Positions 1 through 9,104 are shown, counted from the stretch's first letter. The stretch is 64,000 nt of DNA from Bacteroidales bacterium (GCA_017959005.1 JAGDBO010000001.1:62001-126000), one strand, 5' to 3'. Translations and numbers: made by a program. Notes: generated by a model from the letters alone, not told the origin.

Positions 1-739
1 GAGGGTTCAAAGAGAGATCCTGGCATCTTGCCGCCGCTGTAGTAATAGACTGGAAATCATTTATATACCTTGAGCAGCATAGAGCCTGACCGCAGACTCC
101 TATTCCGCCAATAAGACCCGCCTCCTGGCGCGCGCCAATCTGACGCATCTCCACGCGAATATGAAACTCCTCTGCAAAATCTTTAATCAACTGGCGGAAA
201 TCCACTCTGCCGTCTGCAATGTAATAGAAGATTGCCTTGGTTCCATCTCCCTGGAACTCAACGTCTCCAATCTTCATCTCAAGACCCAGGTTTGCCGCCA
301 GAACACGGCTGCGGATCATTGTCTGATGCTCTCTTGCAATTGCCTCCTGCCATTTTTGAATATCCGCCGGACGCGCCTTGCGGTAAATCCTCTTGAACTC
401 GTAAGACTTATGCTCAATGTTGTTTCTCTTAAGCTGGTGGGCAATAACAGCACCTGCAAGTGTAATTATACCAACGTCATAACCGTTCTGAGCCTCAGTA
501 ACCACAATATCTCCCTCTCTTAAAACCAGTTGAGAATCATTGATATATATACCTTTGTGAGTGTTTTTGAAACGCACCTCAAAGAGGTTCTCCATCTCCT
601 CGTTCGGTATTCCCTGGAGCCAGTCAAAGACAGCTCTCTTGCAGCAACCCATATTGTATCTCGGACAAGTGGAACCGTCCGCTTTTGTAGTTACTTCACA
701 ACCACGGTGACAATCATATGTCAGTTTTTCTGCATCCAT
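1..739 (-). CDS. ricT: PSP1/RicT (YaaT)-family protein, C-terminus cut off by the window edge
   Basis: The minus-strand frame is open from an ATG at 739 to the window edge and encodes about 246 residues. It contains the Cys-rich signature GVCGQALCCSRY near residues 224-235, typical of the PSP1 C-terminal domain (YaaT/RicT). In Bacillus the RicT-RicF-RicA complex carries Fe-S clusters and promotes RNA processing; in Bacteroidota the role is not established. The start overlaps the holB stop as TAATG, so the two genes are probably translationally coupled. A PSP1 gene directly after holB is a common Bacteroidota arrangement, usually followed by gldH, which would lie outside this window. The family call is secure; the function is inference. 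Confidence 0.85.
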   Translation of the reverse strand, partial: MDAEKLTYDCHRGCEVTTKADGSTCPRYNMGCCKRAVFDWLQGIPNEEMENLFEVRFKNTHKGIYINDSQLVLREGDIVVTEAQNGYDVGIITLAGAVIAHQLKRNNIEHKSYEFKRIYRKARPADIQKWQEAIAREHQTMIRSRVLAANLGLEMKIGDVEFQGDGTKAIFYYIADGRVDFRQLIKDFAEEFHIRVEMRQIGARQEAGLIGGIGVCGQALCCSRYINDFQSITTAAARCQDLSLNP

Positions 740-1938
740 TATATTATATTTATGTAGAGCGCATTGCACAAGTCACAGAAGATAAATTTTGCATTCACGT
801 TTCTCTCTATGCACTCTATTGAATTGTTAAAAATATCATATCCTTTCTGGAAGAAATCCTCCTTCAGTCTCTCAGACAAAGTTCTCATCTGCTCAATATG
901 AGTTGGAGAAGAGTAGGAGATATTCTCCTGTCCCATCTTTATCATATACATTGTACGCAGACTCTTTAAGGCGTTGCGGCAGAAGAGTTTCTGCTCCTCC
1001 TTGCCTTTCTTTGCAATCTCCTGTCCCAGAGCTAGTAAGCCGGTCAGATCTCTCTCATCTACCAAGCGGAAGAGTGAAATGAAATCTTCAAAATCCTCCC
1101 TCTCCTGCTGGCTCTCTTCTATCATCTCCATAGCCCTTCCAAAGCTTCCCTGAGCACATACCGCCCACTTAAGCGCCTCCTCAGAACTCATCTTATATTT
1201 TTTCTGGATGGCCTCCTTAAGATCTTCCTTCTCAATAGGAGGAACCTCTATGAGCCTGCAGCGGGAGCGGATGGTCTTTATAATCTTCTCTGGATCAGTG
1301 GTGATAAGGAAGAAGAAGGTATCCTCCGTAGGTTCCTCAATGCTCTTTAAAAGTTTATTGGCCGCCTCCAGATTCATCCTCTCCGGGTAGAGAATCAGCA
1401 CCACTTTACTTCCCCCTTCGTATGCTGTAAAGTTCAGTCTGTCTATAAGCCAGGAGGCCTCATTTACTCCTATAAGTCCCATCTTATTCTCCAGACCCAT
1501 CTCTCTATATAGGTCTTGCTCAGAGAAATAGGGGTTTTCATCCACAATCTTGCGGAAGATTTCATAGTACATATCCATTGGAGCCTTCTTTCCCTTATCC
1601 ACCAAAGGAGTGGTATTTATCGGGAAGAGAAAGTGGAAATCCGGATGGGCCAGGTTTCTGATTTTTATGCAGGAGGAGCAAACTTGGCAGGCATCTTCTG
1701 TTGGGAGAGACTGCGGCTCGTCTCCAAAGAGTCCCTTTACAACCCAGGTATCATCTCCGCTGGCAAGGGCGCGCCTTGTCTTGCAGAAGATAAACTGCGT
1801 AAGTGCAAGAACCAGAGGCAGTGCCCCACATCCGCTCTGCTCTGAAAAGAGAAGTGCGTGCGGCATTTTGACCCCCTGAACCATCTTCTTGAGGGATTCC
1901 TTAAGCTCTTTATGACCTGCTACTTCTGAAAAAATCAT
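739..1938 (-). CDS. holB: DNA polymerase III subunit delta prime (clamp loader)
   Basis: This 399-residue AAA+ protein matches the delta prime subunit of the clamp-loader complex, which opens the beta clamp and loads it on primed DNA. The P-loop position (residues 32-39, SEQSGCGA) lacks the lysine needed for ATP binding, as is usual for delta prime. A zinc-type cysteine cluster CQVCSSC follows, and the sensor/arginine-finger motif SRC is present in TIRSRCRLIEVP. Delta prime donates this arginine finger to the neighbouring ATPase subunit. The ATG at 1938 lies 7 bases from a TAATTTTG promoter box, so transcription may start at or next to the start codon. ricT follows with a one-base overlap. 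Confidence 0.92.
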   Translation of the reverse strand: MIFSEVAGHKELKESLKKMVQGVKMPHALLFSEQSGCGALPLVLALTQFIFCKTRRALASGDDTWVVKGLFGDEPQSLPTEDACQVCSSCIKIRNLAHPDFHFLFPINTTPLVDKGKKAPMDMYYEIFRKIVDENPYFSEQDLYREMGLENKMGLIGVNEASWLIDRLNFTAYEGGSKVVLILYPERMNLEAANKLLKSIEEPTEDTFFFLITTDPEKIIKTIRSRCRLIEVPPIEKEDLKEAIQKKYKMSSEEALKWAVCAQGSFGRAMEMIEESQQEREDFEDFISLFRLVDERDLTGLLALGQEIAKKGKEEQKLFCRNALKSLRTMYMIKMGQENISYSSPTHIEQMRTLSERLKEDFFQKGYDIFNNSIECIERNVNAKFIFCDLCNALYINII

Positions 1939-1945
1939 AACCGTA

Positions 1946-1953
1946 CAAAATTA
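1946..1953 (-). promoter_or_regulatory. Bacteroidota -7 box (TAATTTTG) for holB
   Basis: The minus strand reads TAATTTTG, an exact match to the TAnnTTTG box. Seven bases separate it from the holB ATG. I see no clear TTTG at the -33 position. Confidence 0.55.
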
Positions 1954-1960
1954 CGAAAAA

Positions 1961-3802
1961 TCAGAGAGCTTTAATAACCATTTCACAATTGGCGCAATCG
2001 AACTCCAAAGCCAGACGGTTTTTGCCGTTTAAAAGATAGAGTTTGCCTCCGTCATTAGGGCAGAGTCCCAACTGATGACGAATGCAATATTTTGTCCTCA
2101 TAAGAAGCGCTCCCTTTGGCTGTTCCAATTCAAAAGCGGGCGCCGGAGAGACTATTCCGAGTTCTTTGTAGAGGCTGCAGGAGAGGCTGTTAGAGCAGTT
2201 TAACAGATAGTTTGAAGGGGCACTATTTCTCCACCCTTCCGCCGCTGCAGCCACCTCTTTTTCCAAAGGAGTCCCCTTAATTTTGACGGTACGCTCTTCA
2301 TCGTGATGAGCAATAATCTCTTTGTTTAACTCCTCCGCCAGAGAATTTCTTATTGCATTGAGAGCGGAGGTTTTATAGAAGCGCAACTCCCCCTCAATTT
2401 TTCTCACCGTAAACTTAAAGTGAAGGGCACTTTTACCCATCTGCCCCCTTATTATCTCTTCCGCCTTCTCCCTGTTTTGCGGTGTATCTCCCTCAATATC
2501 AAAAAAGAGCGGCTCTTTTAAAAACTCACAAAAGATGGAAATTCCCTTTGGAGAGAGAGATAAATCCACGGGGATATTGATAATCCTTTTCACCGGTTTT
2601 TCCAACTCCTTTTCAAAGAGGGCGTCATAGTTGCGGTAGATTTTATCTCCCCTCTGTATCTCTGAGCTTTTGGTAAAGAGCTCAACAGAAGCTCCGCTGC
2701 AACTGCTTGCACGCTGTCCCAATATCTCTCCCCTCTTTGAAATAAAGCAGAGGCCGTCTCCGTTGTTAATCCTCTTATCTCCTTTATATGAGAAGGTTAC
2801 AAAACCCTTTGCGTTTGTCTTTACACTCTCCACCTCCCCGATATATTCACCTTTTGCTTTGGCTGCAGCACCGCTTGCCCAATCTCCTCTTCTGCCCTCA
2901 ATGTTAAAAGTCGTATATCCTCTGGTAAAAGTCTTGCCACTGTCCGGAGTGAAAGGAGCTATGCTATATCCCAAAGAGGATCGGCAAATCTGAACGCCCG
3001 CACATTTTTTCTTATCTAACAAAGAGTTAAGAGCGTTATCATACTTTTTAACAATATTTTTAACATAAGAAGCGCTCTTTAGACGCCCCTCAATCTTAAA
3101 TGAGGTCACACCGGCATCTATCAGTGCCTCAAGGTTTTCAGACTGGTCCATATCCTTGAGTGAAAGCAGCGGAAAATCCTTTACCAGCACCTCACCCTTC
3201 TCGTTAACCAGGGTATAATTTGCACGGCAAGGCTGGGCGCACTCTCCTCGGTTGGCGCTTCTTCCTGTAAGGTATTGAGAGAGGTAGCACTGCCCGCTGT
3301 AGCAGACGCAGAGCGCCCCGTGAACAAAAGTTTCAAGTTGGCAACTCGTAGCGCGGCGAATCTCCCCTATCTGCTTAAGGGAGAGTTCTCTTGCAAGAAT
3401 CAGTCTCTCAAAACCCAATGATTCCAAAAGGGCTGCCTTCTCAGGAGTACGTATGTCTGTCTGGGTTGAGGCAAAGAGGGGAATAGGAGGACGGTTCATC
3501 TTTAAGATTCCAAGATCCTGAACAATTAGGGCGTCCACCCCCGCCTCGTAAGCTCTCCACATAAAATCTTCCGCCTCTTTTATCTCGCTGTCATAGAGTA
3601 TAGTGTTGAGAGTCAGATAGATTTTTGCCCTGTACTTATGGGCGTAAGAGCAGAGTTTTTTAATATCGTCAAAACTGTTGCCGGCCTGAGAGCGAGCACC
3701 ATATTTTGGAGCGGCAATATAAACGGAATCGGCACCGCAGTCTATAGCCGCAGTACCGATTTCCAAATCTCTAGCCGGAGCCAGCAGTTCAACTTCAAGC
3801 AT
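1961..3802 (-). CDS. rlhA: U32 family protein, probable RlhA-type 23S rRNA C2501 hydroxylase
   Basis: This 613-residue protein begins with a U32 (collagenase-like) domain: LLAPARDLE near the start and the Cys-rich signature ALCVCYSGQCYLSQYL followed by GECAQPCR around residues 160-200. The long C-terminal half fits the DUF3656 region of RlhA (YdcP). In E. coli RlhA makes 5-hydroxycytidine at 23S rRNA position 2501. Although the family is called peptidase U32, well-studied members modify RNA or cofactors rather than cut protein. The best start is the ATG at 3802, which overlaps the upstream TAA as TAATG; the longer reading frame begins at a TTG and is less likely. Assignment to RlhA rather than a sibling U32 protein is probable, not certain. 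Confidence 0.78.
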   Translation of the reverse strand: MLEVELLAPARDLEIGTAAIDCGADSVYIAAPKYGARSQAGNSFDDIKKLCSYAHKYRAKIYLTLNTILYDSEIKEAEDFMWRAYEAGVDALIVQDLGILKMNRPPIPLFASTQTDIRTPEKAALLESLGFERLILARELSLKQIGEIRRATSCQLETFVHGALCVCYSGQCYLSQYLTGRSANRGECAQPCRANYTLVNEKGEVLVKDFPLLSLKDMDQSENLEALIDAGVTSFKIEGRLKSASYVKNIVKKYDNALNSLLDKKKCAGVQICRSSLGYSIAPFTPDSGKTFTRGYTTFNIEGRRGDWASGAAAKAKGEYIGEVESVKTNAKGFVTFSYKGDKRINNGDGLCFISKRGEILGQRASSCSGASVELFTKSSEIQRGDKIYRNYDALFEKELEKPVKRIINIPVDLSLSPKGISIFCEFLKEPLFFDIEGDTPQNREKAEEIIRGQMGKSALHFKFTVRKIEGELRFYKTSALNAIRNSLAEELNKEIIAHHDEERTVKIKGTPLEKEVAAAAEGWRNSAPSNYLLNCSNSLSCSLYKELGIVSPAPAFELEQPKGALLMRTKYCIRHQLGLCPNDGGKLYLLNGKNRLALEFDCANCEMVIKAL

Positions 3803-4719
3803 TAGCAACCAAGATTCTTAATCTTTGCCTTTGCAGTAGGACCGAACTTGCCGTCATTCTGAATCTTCTTGTAGAAAGCACAAGCCTGACCCTTGTTACC
3901 GGCCTTCTCATAGCAAGATGCAATGATGTAGGTTGTCTGAGGAGAAGAAGGAGCGTTCTTGAGGTGATTTGCAGCCTTAGCCCAACTGCTTGATTTGTAA
4001 GCGGCCATACCTGCAATCTGGCTTGCTGAAGGGTTAGGTCCCATAGCCAGAGCCCTCTCTGCCAATGAGATGGCATCCTTAAGTTTGTTCTCCTTCAAAG
4101 CCTTGTTTGCATTAGATACAAACATCTGACTCATAGCGGCATTAGCCTTCTCGTTTCCGAGTTCACCGGCCTTCTTGTAAGCAGCCTCGGCAGCATCAAG
4201 ATTACCTGCCTTCTCGTTAGCCATTGCAAGATAGAGGAATGCGTTTGAGTTCCCAGGATTCTTCTCCGTAGCCTTCTCAAAGAGGGCTGCTGCGCCTGCA
4301 AAATCACCTGCATTCAGAGCATCTGCACCCTGCTGCAAAGGGAGTTTTGCAAGATTATCCTCAGCACTCTTTGCAAGAGCATCCTTTCCATACTCCTTTG
4401 CTGCTGCAAGTGCACTGTTATAGGTCTCTTCTGCCTTTGCATAATCCTTAGCGGCAACATATTTGCCTGCTGCAGAGAGAAGGATCTTAGGAATCATATC
4501 CTTGCAACCCTCAACCATTTCAATTCCCTCATCTCCAGCCTCTTTAGCAATACTGAGAGCCTCTTTGAAGCCCGCTACCGCCTCCATTTCATTTCCAGCC
4601 TGGTATGCCTCGGTGGCCTTCTGGTAAACCTCGCCGGCCTTGGTCATATCCTGAGCAAAAGCGCTTCCAGCAAACAGAACGATTGCTGCAACTAAAAAAA
4701 GTTTTGTGATCCTTTTCAT
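3802..4719 (-). CDS. Secreted tetratricopeptide-repeat protein
   Basis: A 305-residue protein starts with a clear signal peptide (MKRITKLFLVAAIVLFAGS, then AFAQ) and continues as alanine-rich helical repeats with TPR-type spacing, such as ALFEKATEKNPGNSNAFLYL. The ATG at 4719 is chosen because it opens the signal peptide; an in-frame extension upstream would bury it behind 26 unlikely residues and pass through the 5' leader. TPR proteins of this kind usually hold other envelope proteins together in the periplasm. The gene is co-transcribed with the U32 gene (TAATG overlap) and has a good promoter at 4767-4799. No specific partner can be named. Confidence 0.82.
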   Translation of the reverse strand: MKRITKLFLVAAIVLFAGSAFAQDMTKAGEVYQKATEAYQAGNEMEAVAGFKEALSIAKEAGDEGIEMVEGCKDMIPKILLSAAGKYVAAKDYAKAEETYNSALAAAKEYGKDALAKSAEDNLAKLPLQQGADALNAGDFAGAAALFEKATEKNPGNSNAFLYLAMANEKAGNLDAAEAAYKKAGELGNEKANAAMSQMFVSNANKALKENKLKDAISLAERALAMGPNPSASQIAGMAAYKSSSWAKAANHLKNAPSSPQTTYIIASCYEKAGNKGQACAFYKKIQNDGKFGPTAKAKIKNLGC

Positions 4720-4766
4720 CTGTATAAAGTTTTTAAAGTTTGTATTCTTCTGTAAAACAGCGGAGA

Positions 4767-4799
4767 CAAAATTAAAAAAAACTCCCGTACCACGCAAAC
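4767..4799 (-). promoter_or_regulatory. Promoter for the secreted TPR protein (TTTG-N21-TAATTTTG)
   Basis: On the minus strand TTTG (4799-4796) lies 21 bases before TAATTTTG (4774-4767), close to the Bacteroidota sigma-70 consensus. It leaves a leader of about 40 bases before the ATG at 4719, which supports that start. Confidence 0.7.
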
Positions 4800-4813
4800 A
4801 ACATATTTATTCT

Positions 4814-4821
4814 TAATTTTG
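4814..4821 (+). promoter_or_regulatory. -7 box (TAATTTTG) for the M16-like gene
   Basis: An exact TAnnTTTG match stands 20 bases before the ATG at 4842. It is divergent from the TPR promoter in the same 122-base gap. No clear -33 element is seen. Confidence 0.5.
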
Positions 4822-4841
4822 TCGAAACAAAAAGGAATGCT

Positions 4842-7706
4842 ATGAAAAAGTTCTCATATATACTCGCCCTTCTGTTTCTTTTGTCTCCGATGGCTCTCTT
4901 CTCTCAAACCCAAGCCTCCGCCACTCTTCCCAATGACCCAAGGGTCAAAAACGGAAAGCTGACAAACGGCCTCTCCTACATCATAGTCAAAAATCAGGCC
5001 CAAAAGGCTACGGCCACCTTCTGCGTTGCCCAGAAAGTGGGTACCTCTTTGGAAACGGGAGATAACAGAGGCTCTTTTATGCTCTTGCAACAGCTTGCTA
5101 CCAAGGGAACCAGAAACTTTGCGGGAAGCGCCATACCGGACTACCTCAAATCTTTGGGTCTCTCCAATGATGACCTGACCTTCCAAACGGGGTTGGACAG
5201 GGTAACTTATGCCATAAACAATCTTCCAATCTCCCGCTCCAACACCATAGACTCCGCCCTGCTTATACTCTATAACTGGATGAGTTCCATTAACGTAGAC
5301 GAGGAGGATATTGCAGCGGAGCGTTCAACTCTCGCCGGCAGAATTCTCAACAGCTGGAACCCTCTGCACAGAATGGATTACTCACTGTTAAGAGATCTTT
5401 ATCCGGACAGTCCTTACATTAACGAGATACAGCCGTCTGAGGTTAGACGCAGTGTTAACGCCATCAACTCAAGAGATTTGAGAAAATTCTACTATGACTG
5501 GTGCCGCCCGGAACTGCAGTGCGTCATTGTTGTTGGAGATGTGGATCTTGCAAAGACGGAGACTCAGATAAAATCTGTCTTCTCCACCATTCCAAAACCT
5601 CTTAACGGAAGTAAAAGAACCTACTACAAACCAAAAGAGTTCAAGGGAGTAAAGACACTCATTATGCAGGATGACGAGTACGGCAAAACCACCGTCTCAA
5701 TAAACTATTTGAAACAGCCTCTCAAGGATGAGTATAAGACAACCAATCTCCCTTATATACAGGACTTTTTGGACTTTGCCACAATCAGGATTCTGGTAGA
5801 CAGAATTAATGACGGAGTGGTGCGTGAAAACCTTCCTCTCTACAACCTTGAAATTTTTGAGGATAAGTTCATGGGAATAGAGAAGAGCAACGCCTATACC
5901 ATCCGCTTTGAAACTCTTCCAAGCACCGTCTATGCAGCAACCACATTTGTGGGAGGTGTTCTCAAGAAACTCTTTGACCAAGGAGCTTACCAACAGGAGT
6001 TTACAAAGGCTGTAGATCTCTACTGGAAGAGCCTGGAGAATCTCTATGACACACGCTCAGTTGCCGGCAATGACCTCTATCTTGAGAGGGCACTGGACTC
6101 CTTCTATGACGGCTACTCACTTGCAAGTACCGAGATGCATTTTGAGATAATGAAAGAGGTTCTCTTCTCTCTCAATCTCAAGCAGCTCAACAGCTATATC
6201 TCCGCTCTGCTCTGCCAGGAGGACAATATTGTCATATCCTGCTATCTGCCTAAGGCAGACGGAATTAACCATATTTCAAAGGAGCGTCTGCTGAGCTCAT
6301 TCTCTCAACCTCTGGACAAATCTCTGGTTGCCGGAGAGAGCACTCTTCCTGTATGGCCAAACGTAGATATCAACACGGTTGCAACAGTTGTCTCCGAGAC
6401 GGAAGATACAAGAACCGGAATACATACTCTGCTTCTTTCCAACGGTGCAACGCTTCTCTTCAAAGAGACCACCTCTCCTTCAGACACGCTCTATTTCAGA
6501 GCCTTCAGCAAGGGAGGTTTCTCCCTTATGAAGGGTGTTAACATAGGAAACCAGGAGTTCTTCAATGATGTGCTGGATATCAGCAGCATTGCAGATGTCT
6601 CATATGCAAATATGGACAGACTCTACTCCTACAACCATATGAATCTTGCCTCCCGCATAAATCAGAACACGGAGAGAATGGAGGGCTTTGCAATACCGTC
6701 CAGCGCAGAAAAACTGATGCAGGCAATCTACCTGAATATGACTGATTTGAGAGCAGATGACGCCTCATATCAGGTCTACAAGAGAAAGGTTTTGAATGAC
6801 CTTAAATTCAACTCCCTTTCACCTCAGGAGATATTCAAAGATTCCGTTACTTACTACAACAACTCCAACAAGCAGTATGTCTCTCCTTTGACAGAGGAGC
6901 AGATTGAAGCTTATGATTACTCCAAAATTCACTCTCAACTTAAGGAGCGCTTCTCCAATGCGGCAGACTTTGTCTTTGTCTTTGCCGGAAAGAATGCCTT
7001 CACTTATAAAGAGATGGCTGTTAAGTATATAGGAGCCATCCCTGCAGACAAGAGCAAGAAGGAGAACTGGCTTGTAGTTCCTAACTATCCAACTAAGGGA
7101 CATAAGGAGAAGAGATTCCTTGCAAAGATGACTGTCCCTAGAACCTATGTTTCGCTCACCCTCTCCTGTGCAAAGAAGGCGGATATAAACAACTACATTC
7201 TCTCACAGCTCACAAAGATTTATGTGGAGAACATCTTCAAGGGAAATCTTTACAAGAAGGTTCCGCTCTTCAACGTCAATACCGCTTTGAGTTACTACCC
7301 GGAGAATATATTCACCCTCAGAACCATCTTTGAGACAGACTCTTCCGAGGCTCACGGCTGTATTAACGAGTTGATTAATTCTTTGGAGAAGGCCTCCAAA
7401 AACATTACGGATGCGGAGTTTGCAATGTTGGAGAAATCTCTCAAGGAGCAGTTCTCCGCAAGAGTTGCAAACGGCAGCTACTGGCTGGATCTGCTGGAGT
7501 CCAGATACATGGCCTCCAACGCCCTCCCTACGGATGCCGCTTCACTGCTCACTCCGGTTACAAAGAAAGATCTCTCCAAGTTTATAAAAGACCTTATCTC
7601 CTCCAACAGAATTACCGTCATCATGGATGGTACAACGGCAGATATTCCAACGCAGAAACTACTGCAGGAGAACGAGTTCATTAGAAACTTCTTCAACGTA
7701 GATTAA
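4842..7706 (+). CDS. M16 (insulinase/pitrilysin)-type protein lacking the zinc motif, probable pseudopeptidase
   Basis: The 954-residue protein has a signal peptide (MKKFSYILALLFLLSPMALF) and the layout of the long four-domain M16 peptidases of Bacteroidota, including LTNGLSYII, a GT-x-NF-x-G segment and a GDVDL strand. At the place of the inverted zinc motif HxxEH it reads MLLQQ (residues 80-84), so both zinc histidines and the catalytic glutamate are gone. No HxxEH occurs elsewhere in the protein. Such subunits in other M16 systems pair with an active partner or only bind peptides; no partner is encoded nearby. The frame is intact and full-length, so this is not a decaying gene. DUF3109 follows 3 bases downstream. 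Confidence 0.85.
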   Translation: MKKFSYILALLFLLSPMALFSQTQASATLPNDPRVKNGKLTNGLSYIIVKNQAQKATATFCVAQKVGTSLETGDNRGSFMLLQQLATKGTRNFAGSAIPDYLKSLGLSNDDLTFQTGLDRVTYAINNLPISRSNTIDSALLILYNWMSSINVDEEDIAAERSTLAGRILNSWNPLHRMDYSLLRDLYPDSPYINEIQPSEVRRSVNAINSRDLRKFYYDWCRPELQCVIVVGDVDLAKTETQIKSVFSTIPKPLNGSKRTYYKPKEFKGVKTLIMQDDEYGKTTVSINYLKQPLKDEYKTTNLPYIQDFLDFATIRILVDRINDGVVRENLPLYNLEIFEDKFMGIEKSNAYTIRFETLPSTVYAATTFVGGVLKKLFDQGAYQQEFTKAVDLYWKSLENLYDTRSVAGNDLYLERALDSFYDGYSLASTEMHFEIMKEVLFSLNLKQLNSYISALLCQEDNIVISCYLPKADGINHISKERLLSSFSQPLDKSLVAGESTLPVWPNVDINTVATVVSETEDTRTGIHTLLLSNGATLLFKETTSPSDTLYFRAFSKGGFSLMKGVNIGNQEFFNDVLDISSIADVSYANMDRLYSYNHMNLASRINQNTERMEGFAIPSSAEKLMQAIYLNMTDLRADDASYQVYKRKVLNDLKFNSLSPQEIFKDSVTYYNNSNKQYVSPLTEEQIEAYDYSKIHSQLKERFSNAADFVFVFAGKNAFTYKEMAVKYIGAIPADKSKKENWLVVPNYPTKGHKEKRFLAKMTVPRTYVSLTLSCAKKADINNYILSQLTKIYVENIFKGNLYKKVPLFNVNTALSYYPENIFTLRTIFETDSSEAHGCINELINSLEKASKNITDAEFAMLEKSLKEQFSARVANGSYWLDLLESRYMASNALPTDAASLLTPVTKKDLSKFIKDLISSNRITVIMDGTTADIPTQKLLQENEFIRNFFNVD

Positions 7707-7709
7707 TCT

Positions 7710-8294
7710 ATGGTTATTGAGATTGGTAACTGTCTGGTAAGCACGGAGATACTCACGGAGTATTTCTGCTGTGACTATGACAGGTGCAAGGGTGTTTGCT
7801 GTATTGTGGGAGACAGCGGAGCTCCCTTGGAAAAGGGTGAGAAGGAGCAGCTTTCAGAGCAGGCCGGAGAGTATGAAGAGTTTCTTGCTGCAGACGGCAG
7901 AGAGGCTATCGGGAGACAGGGGCGCTTTGTAATAGATATTGACGGTGACGAGGTTACTCCGCTTATCCCTTCAGACGGCCGGTGTGCATACTCCTTCATA
8001 GACCAAAGGGGTTATACTTACTGTGCTGTAGAGAGGGGTTACTGCCAAAACCACAGAGGGTTAAGAAAGCCGCTCTCCTGCTGGATATTCCCCATCAGAA
8101 TAAAGAGACTTTCCACCGGAGTTGAGGCCCTTACGCTAAGCAGAGAACACCTCTGCAAAGAGGCCTTTGACAAGGGGAAAGAGGTGGGAATAAAGGCATA
8201 CGAGTTCCTAAAGGAACCCATAATAAAACGTTATGGAGAAAGCTTTTACAAAGAGTTGCAAGAAGCGGAAAAGCTGCTGAACGAACAGAAATAG
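7710..8294 (+). CDS. DUF3109 family cysteine-rich protein
   Basis: This 194-residue protein matches DUF3109, a family common in Bacteroidota. It carries many conserved cysteines: FCCDYDRCKGVCC near residues 19-31, then single cysteines around DGRCAYSF, YTYCAVERGYC and LSCWIFPI. The pattern resembles the CxxxxxxxCC arrangements of Fe-S or zinc proteins related to the YkgJ family, but no ligand set is proven. There is no signal peptide, so it is likely cytoplasmic. It follows the M16-like gene by 3 bases and probably shares its transcript. Its function is unknown. Confidence 0.8.
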   Translation: MVIEIGNCLVSTEILTEYFCCDYDRCKGVCCIVGDSGAPLEKGEKEQLSEQAGEYEEFLAADGREAIGRQGRFVIDIDGDEVTPLIPSDGRCAYSFIDQRGYTYCAVERGYCQNHRGLRKPLSCWIFPIRIKRLSTGVEALTLSREHLCKEAFDKGKEVGIKAYEFLKEPIIKRYGESFYKELQEAEKLLNEQK

Positions 8295-8296
8295 CT

Positions 8297-8548
8297 CTAC
8301 TCTCTTTCTTCAAGTTCCCCATCTGGAGTCTCGGTGAAGTTACCTCCTTCACTCTCCATCTTCTTGATAAGCTCAAGGGCGCGCTCGTAATCCTCATCAT
8401 TTACAATGAGTTCCACGGCCATCTTGTAGGAGATTCCCAGGTAGGGCATATTGCGGTGAAGCACCTCGGCCTGAATGCCCTCGTTCTCAAGCATTCCCTT
8501 TGCAACGTCTGCAGAAAAAGCGTTCAGATATTTTTTAACGGTCTTCAT
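8297..8548 (-). CDS. DUF2007 domain small protein
   Basis: An 83-residue protein opens with VKKYLNAFSADVAKGMLENEGI and contains LIVNDEDYERALELI, the usual shape of DUF2007, a small ferredoxin-like fold sometimes annotated as a putative signal-transducing protein. It overlaps the stop of the upstream membrane protein by one base (TAATG), so the pair is probably coupled. It ends 2 bases from the convergent DUF3109 gene with no terminator between them. Biological role unknown. Confidence 0.78.
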   Translation of the reverse strand: MKTVKKYLNAFSADVAKGMLENEGIQAEVLHRNMPYLGISYKMAVELIVNDEDYERALELIKKMESEGGNFTETPDGELEERE

Positions 8549-9048
8549 TACTCCTCATTTTCAGATTTTTGCTGCAGGTACCACTCAATTCTGCGTACAA
8601 CTCTCATCACATCTTTTCTCTGCCCTTCTACCTCTACAATGCCATCTTTCTGAGTAAAGGTTACCTTATCTTCTCCCAATCTCAAAGCTCTTATAAATGC
8701 GCTCTTGTTCTGGAACTTAAGAACGTTGAAATCTTTCTCCTCCGTCTCCTTGTAAACCGGAACAAAGTTCATCTCCGCCAAAAGGTTTGCAATCTCCTGT
8801 CTGTTTGCCGCCAACTCTCCGCCCAATGCCAGTTCTCTCTTGCCGTAACCAATTAACGGATAGACACATGCATAAGCCAAAAAGAATATGATTATCTTGG
8901 TAAAACTGCCCTGATCAAAGAGATCCCACGGTTTCATATCTGCTGAATGTTCAGATGTATAGAAGACAATCGTGATAACTATACAGAACATTATCATCAC
9001 CAATATCATGCACTTAAGGGCACGAACAATATATTTTCCAACTCCCAT
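8548..9048 (-). CDS. Two-pass membrane protein of unknown function
   Basis: The 166-residue protein has two predicted transmembrane segments, near residues 10-30 (CMILVMIMFCIVITIVF) and 50-68 (IIIFFLAYACVYPLIGY), then a cytoplasmic C-terminal domain with alternating strands and helices ending in KSENEE. I do not recognise a named family. Operon pairing with DUF2007 suggests a joint role. A TAAATTTG box at 9083-9090 on the minus strand is the likely promoter. Confidence 0.7.
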   Translation of the reverse strand: MGVGKYIVRALKCMILVMIMFCIVITIVFYTSEHSADMKPWDLFDQGSFTKIIIFFLAYACVYPLIGYGKRELALGGELAANRQEIANLLAEMNFVPVYKETEEKDFNVLKFQNKSAFIRALRLGEDKVTFTQKDGIVEVEGQRKDVMRVVRRIEWYLQQKSENEE

Positions 9049-9082
9049 ATTGTTACAAATGTTACGTTAAAATTTCAGTTGG

Positions 9083-9090
9083 CAAATTTA
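9083..9090 (-). promoter_or_regulatory. -7 box (TAAATTTG) for the membrane protein/DUF2007 pair
   Basis: An exact TAnnTTTG match on the minus strand, 34 bases before the ATG at 9048. No clear -33 element is visible. Confidence 0.4.
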
Positions 9091-9104
9091 ATCAAATTAA
9101 TTGC

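Noticed and set aside
739..1938. The missing P-loop lysine in HolB as a sign of a broken gene
   Set aside because: Delta prime subunits normally lack a working P-loop, so this is expected for the family.
9055..9070. Direct repeat GTTAC-AAAT-GTTAC upstream of the 9048 gene, considered as an operator
   Set aside because: It is too short to tell from chance and is not an inverted repeat, and no regulator is encoded nearby.
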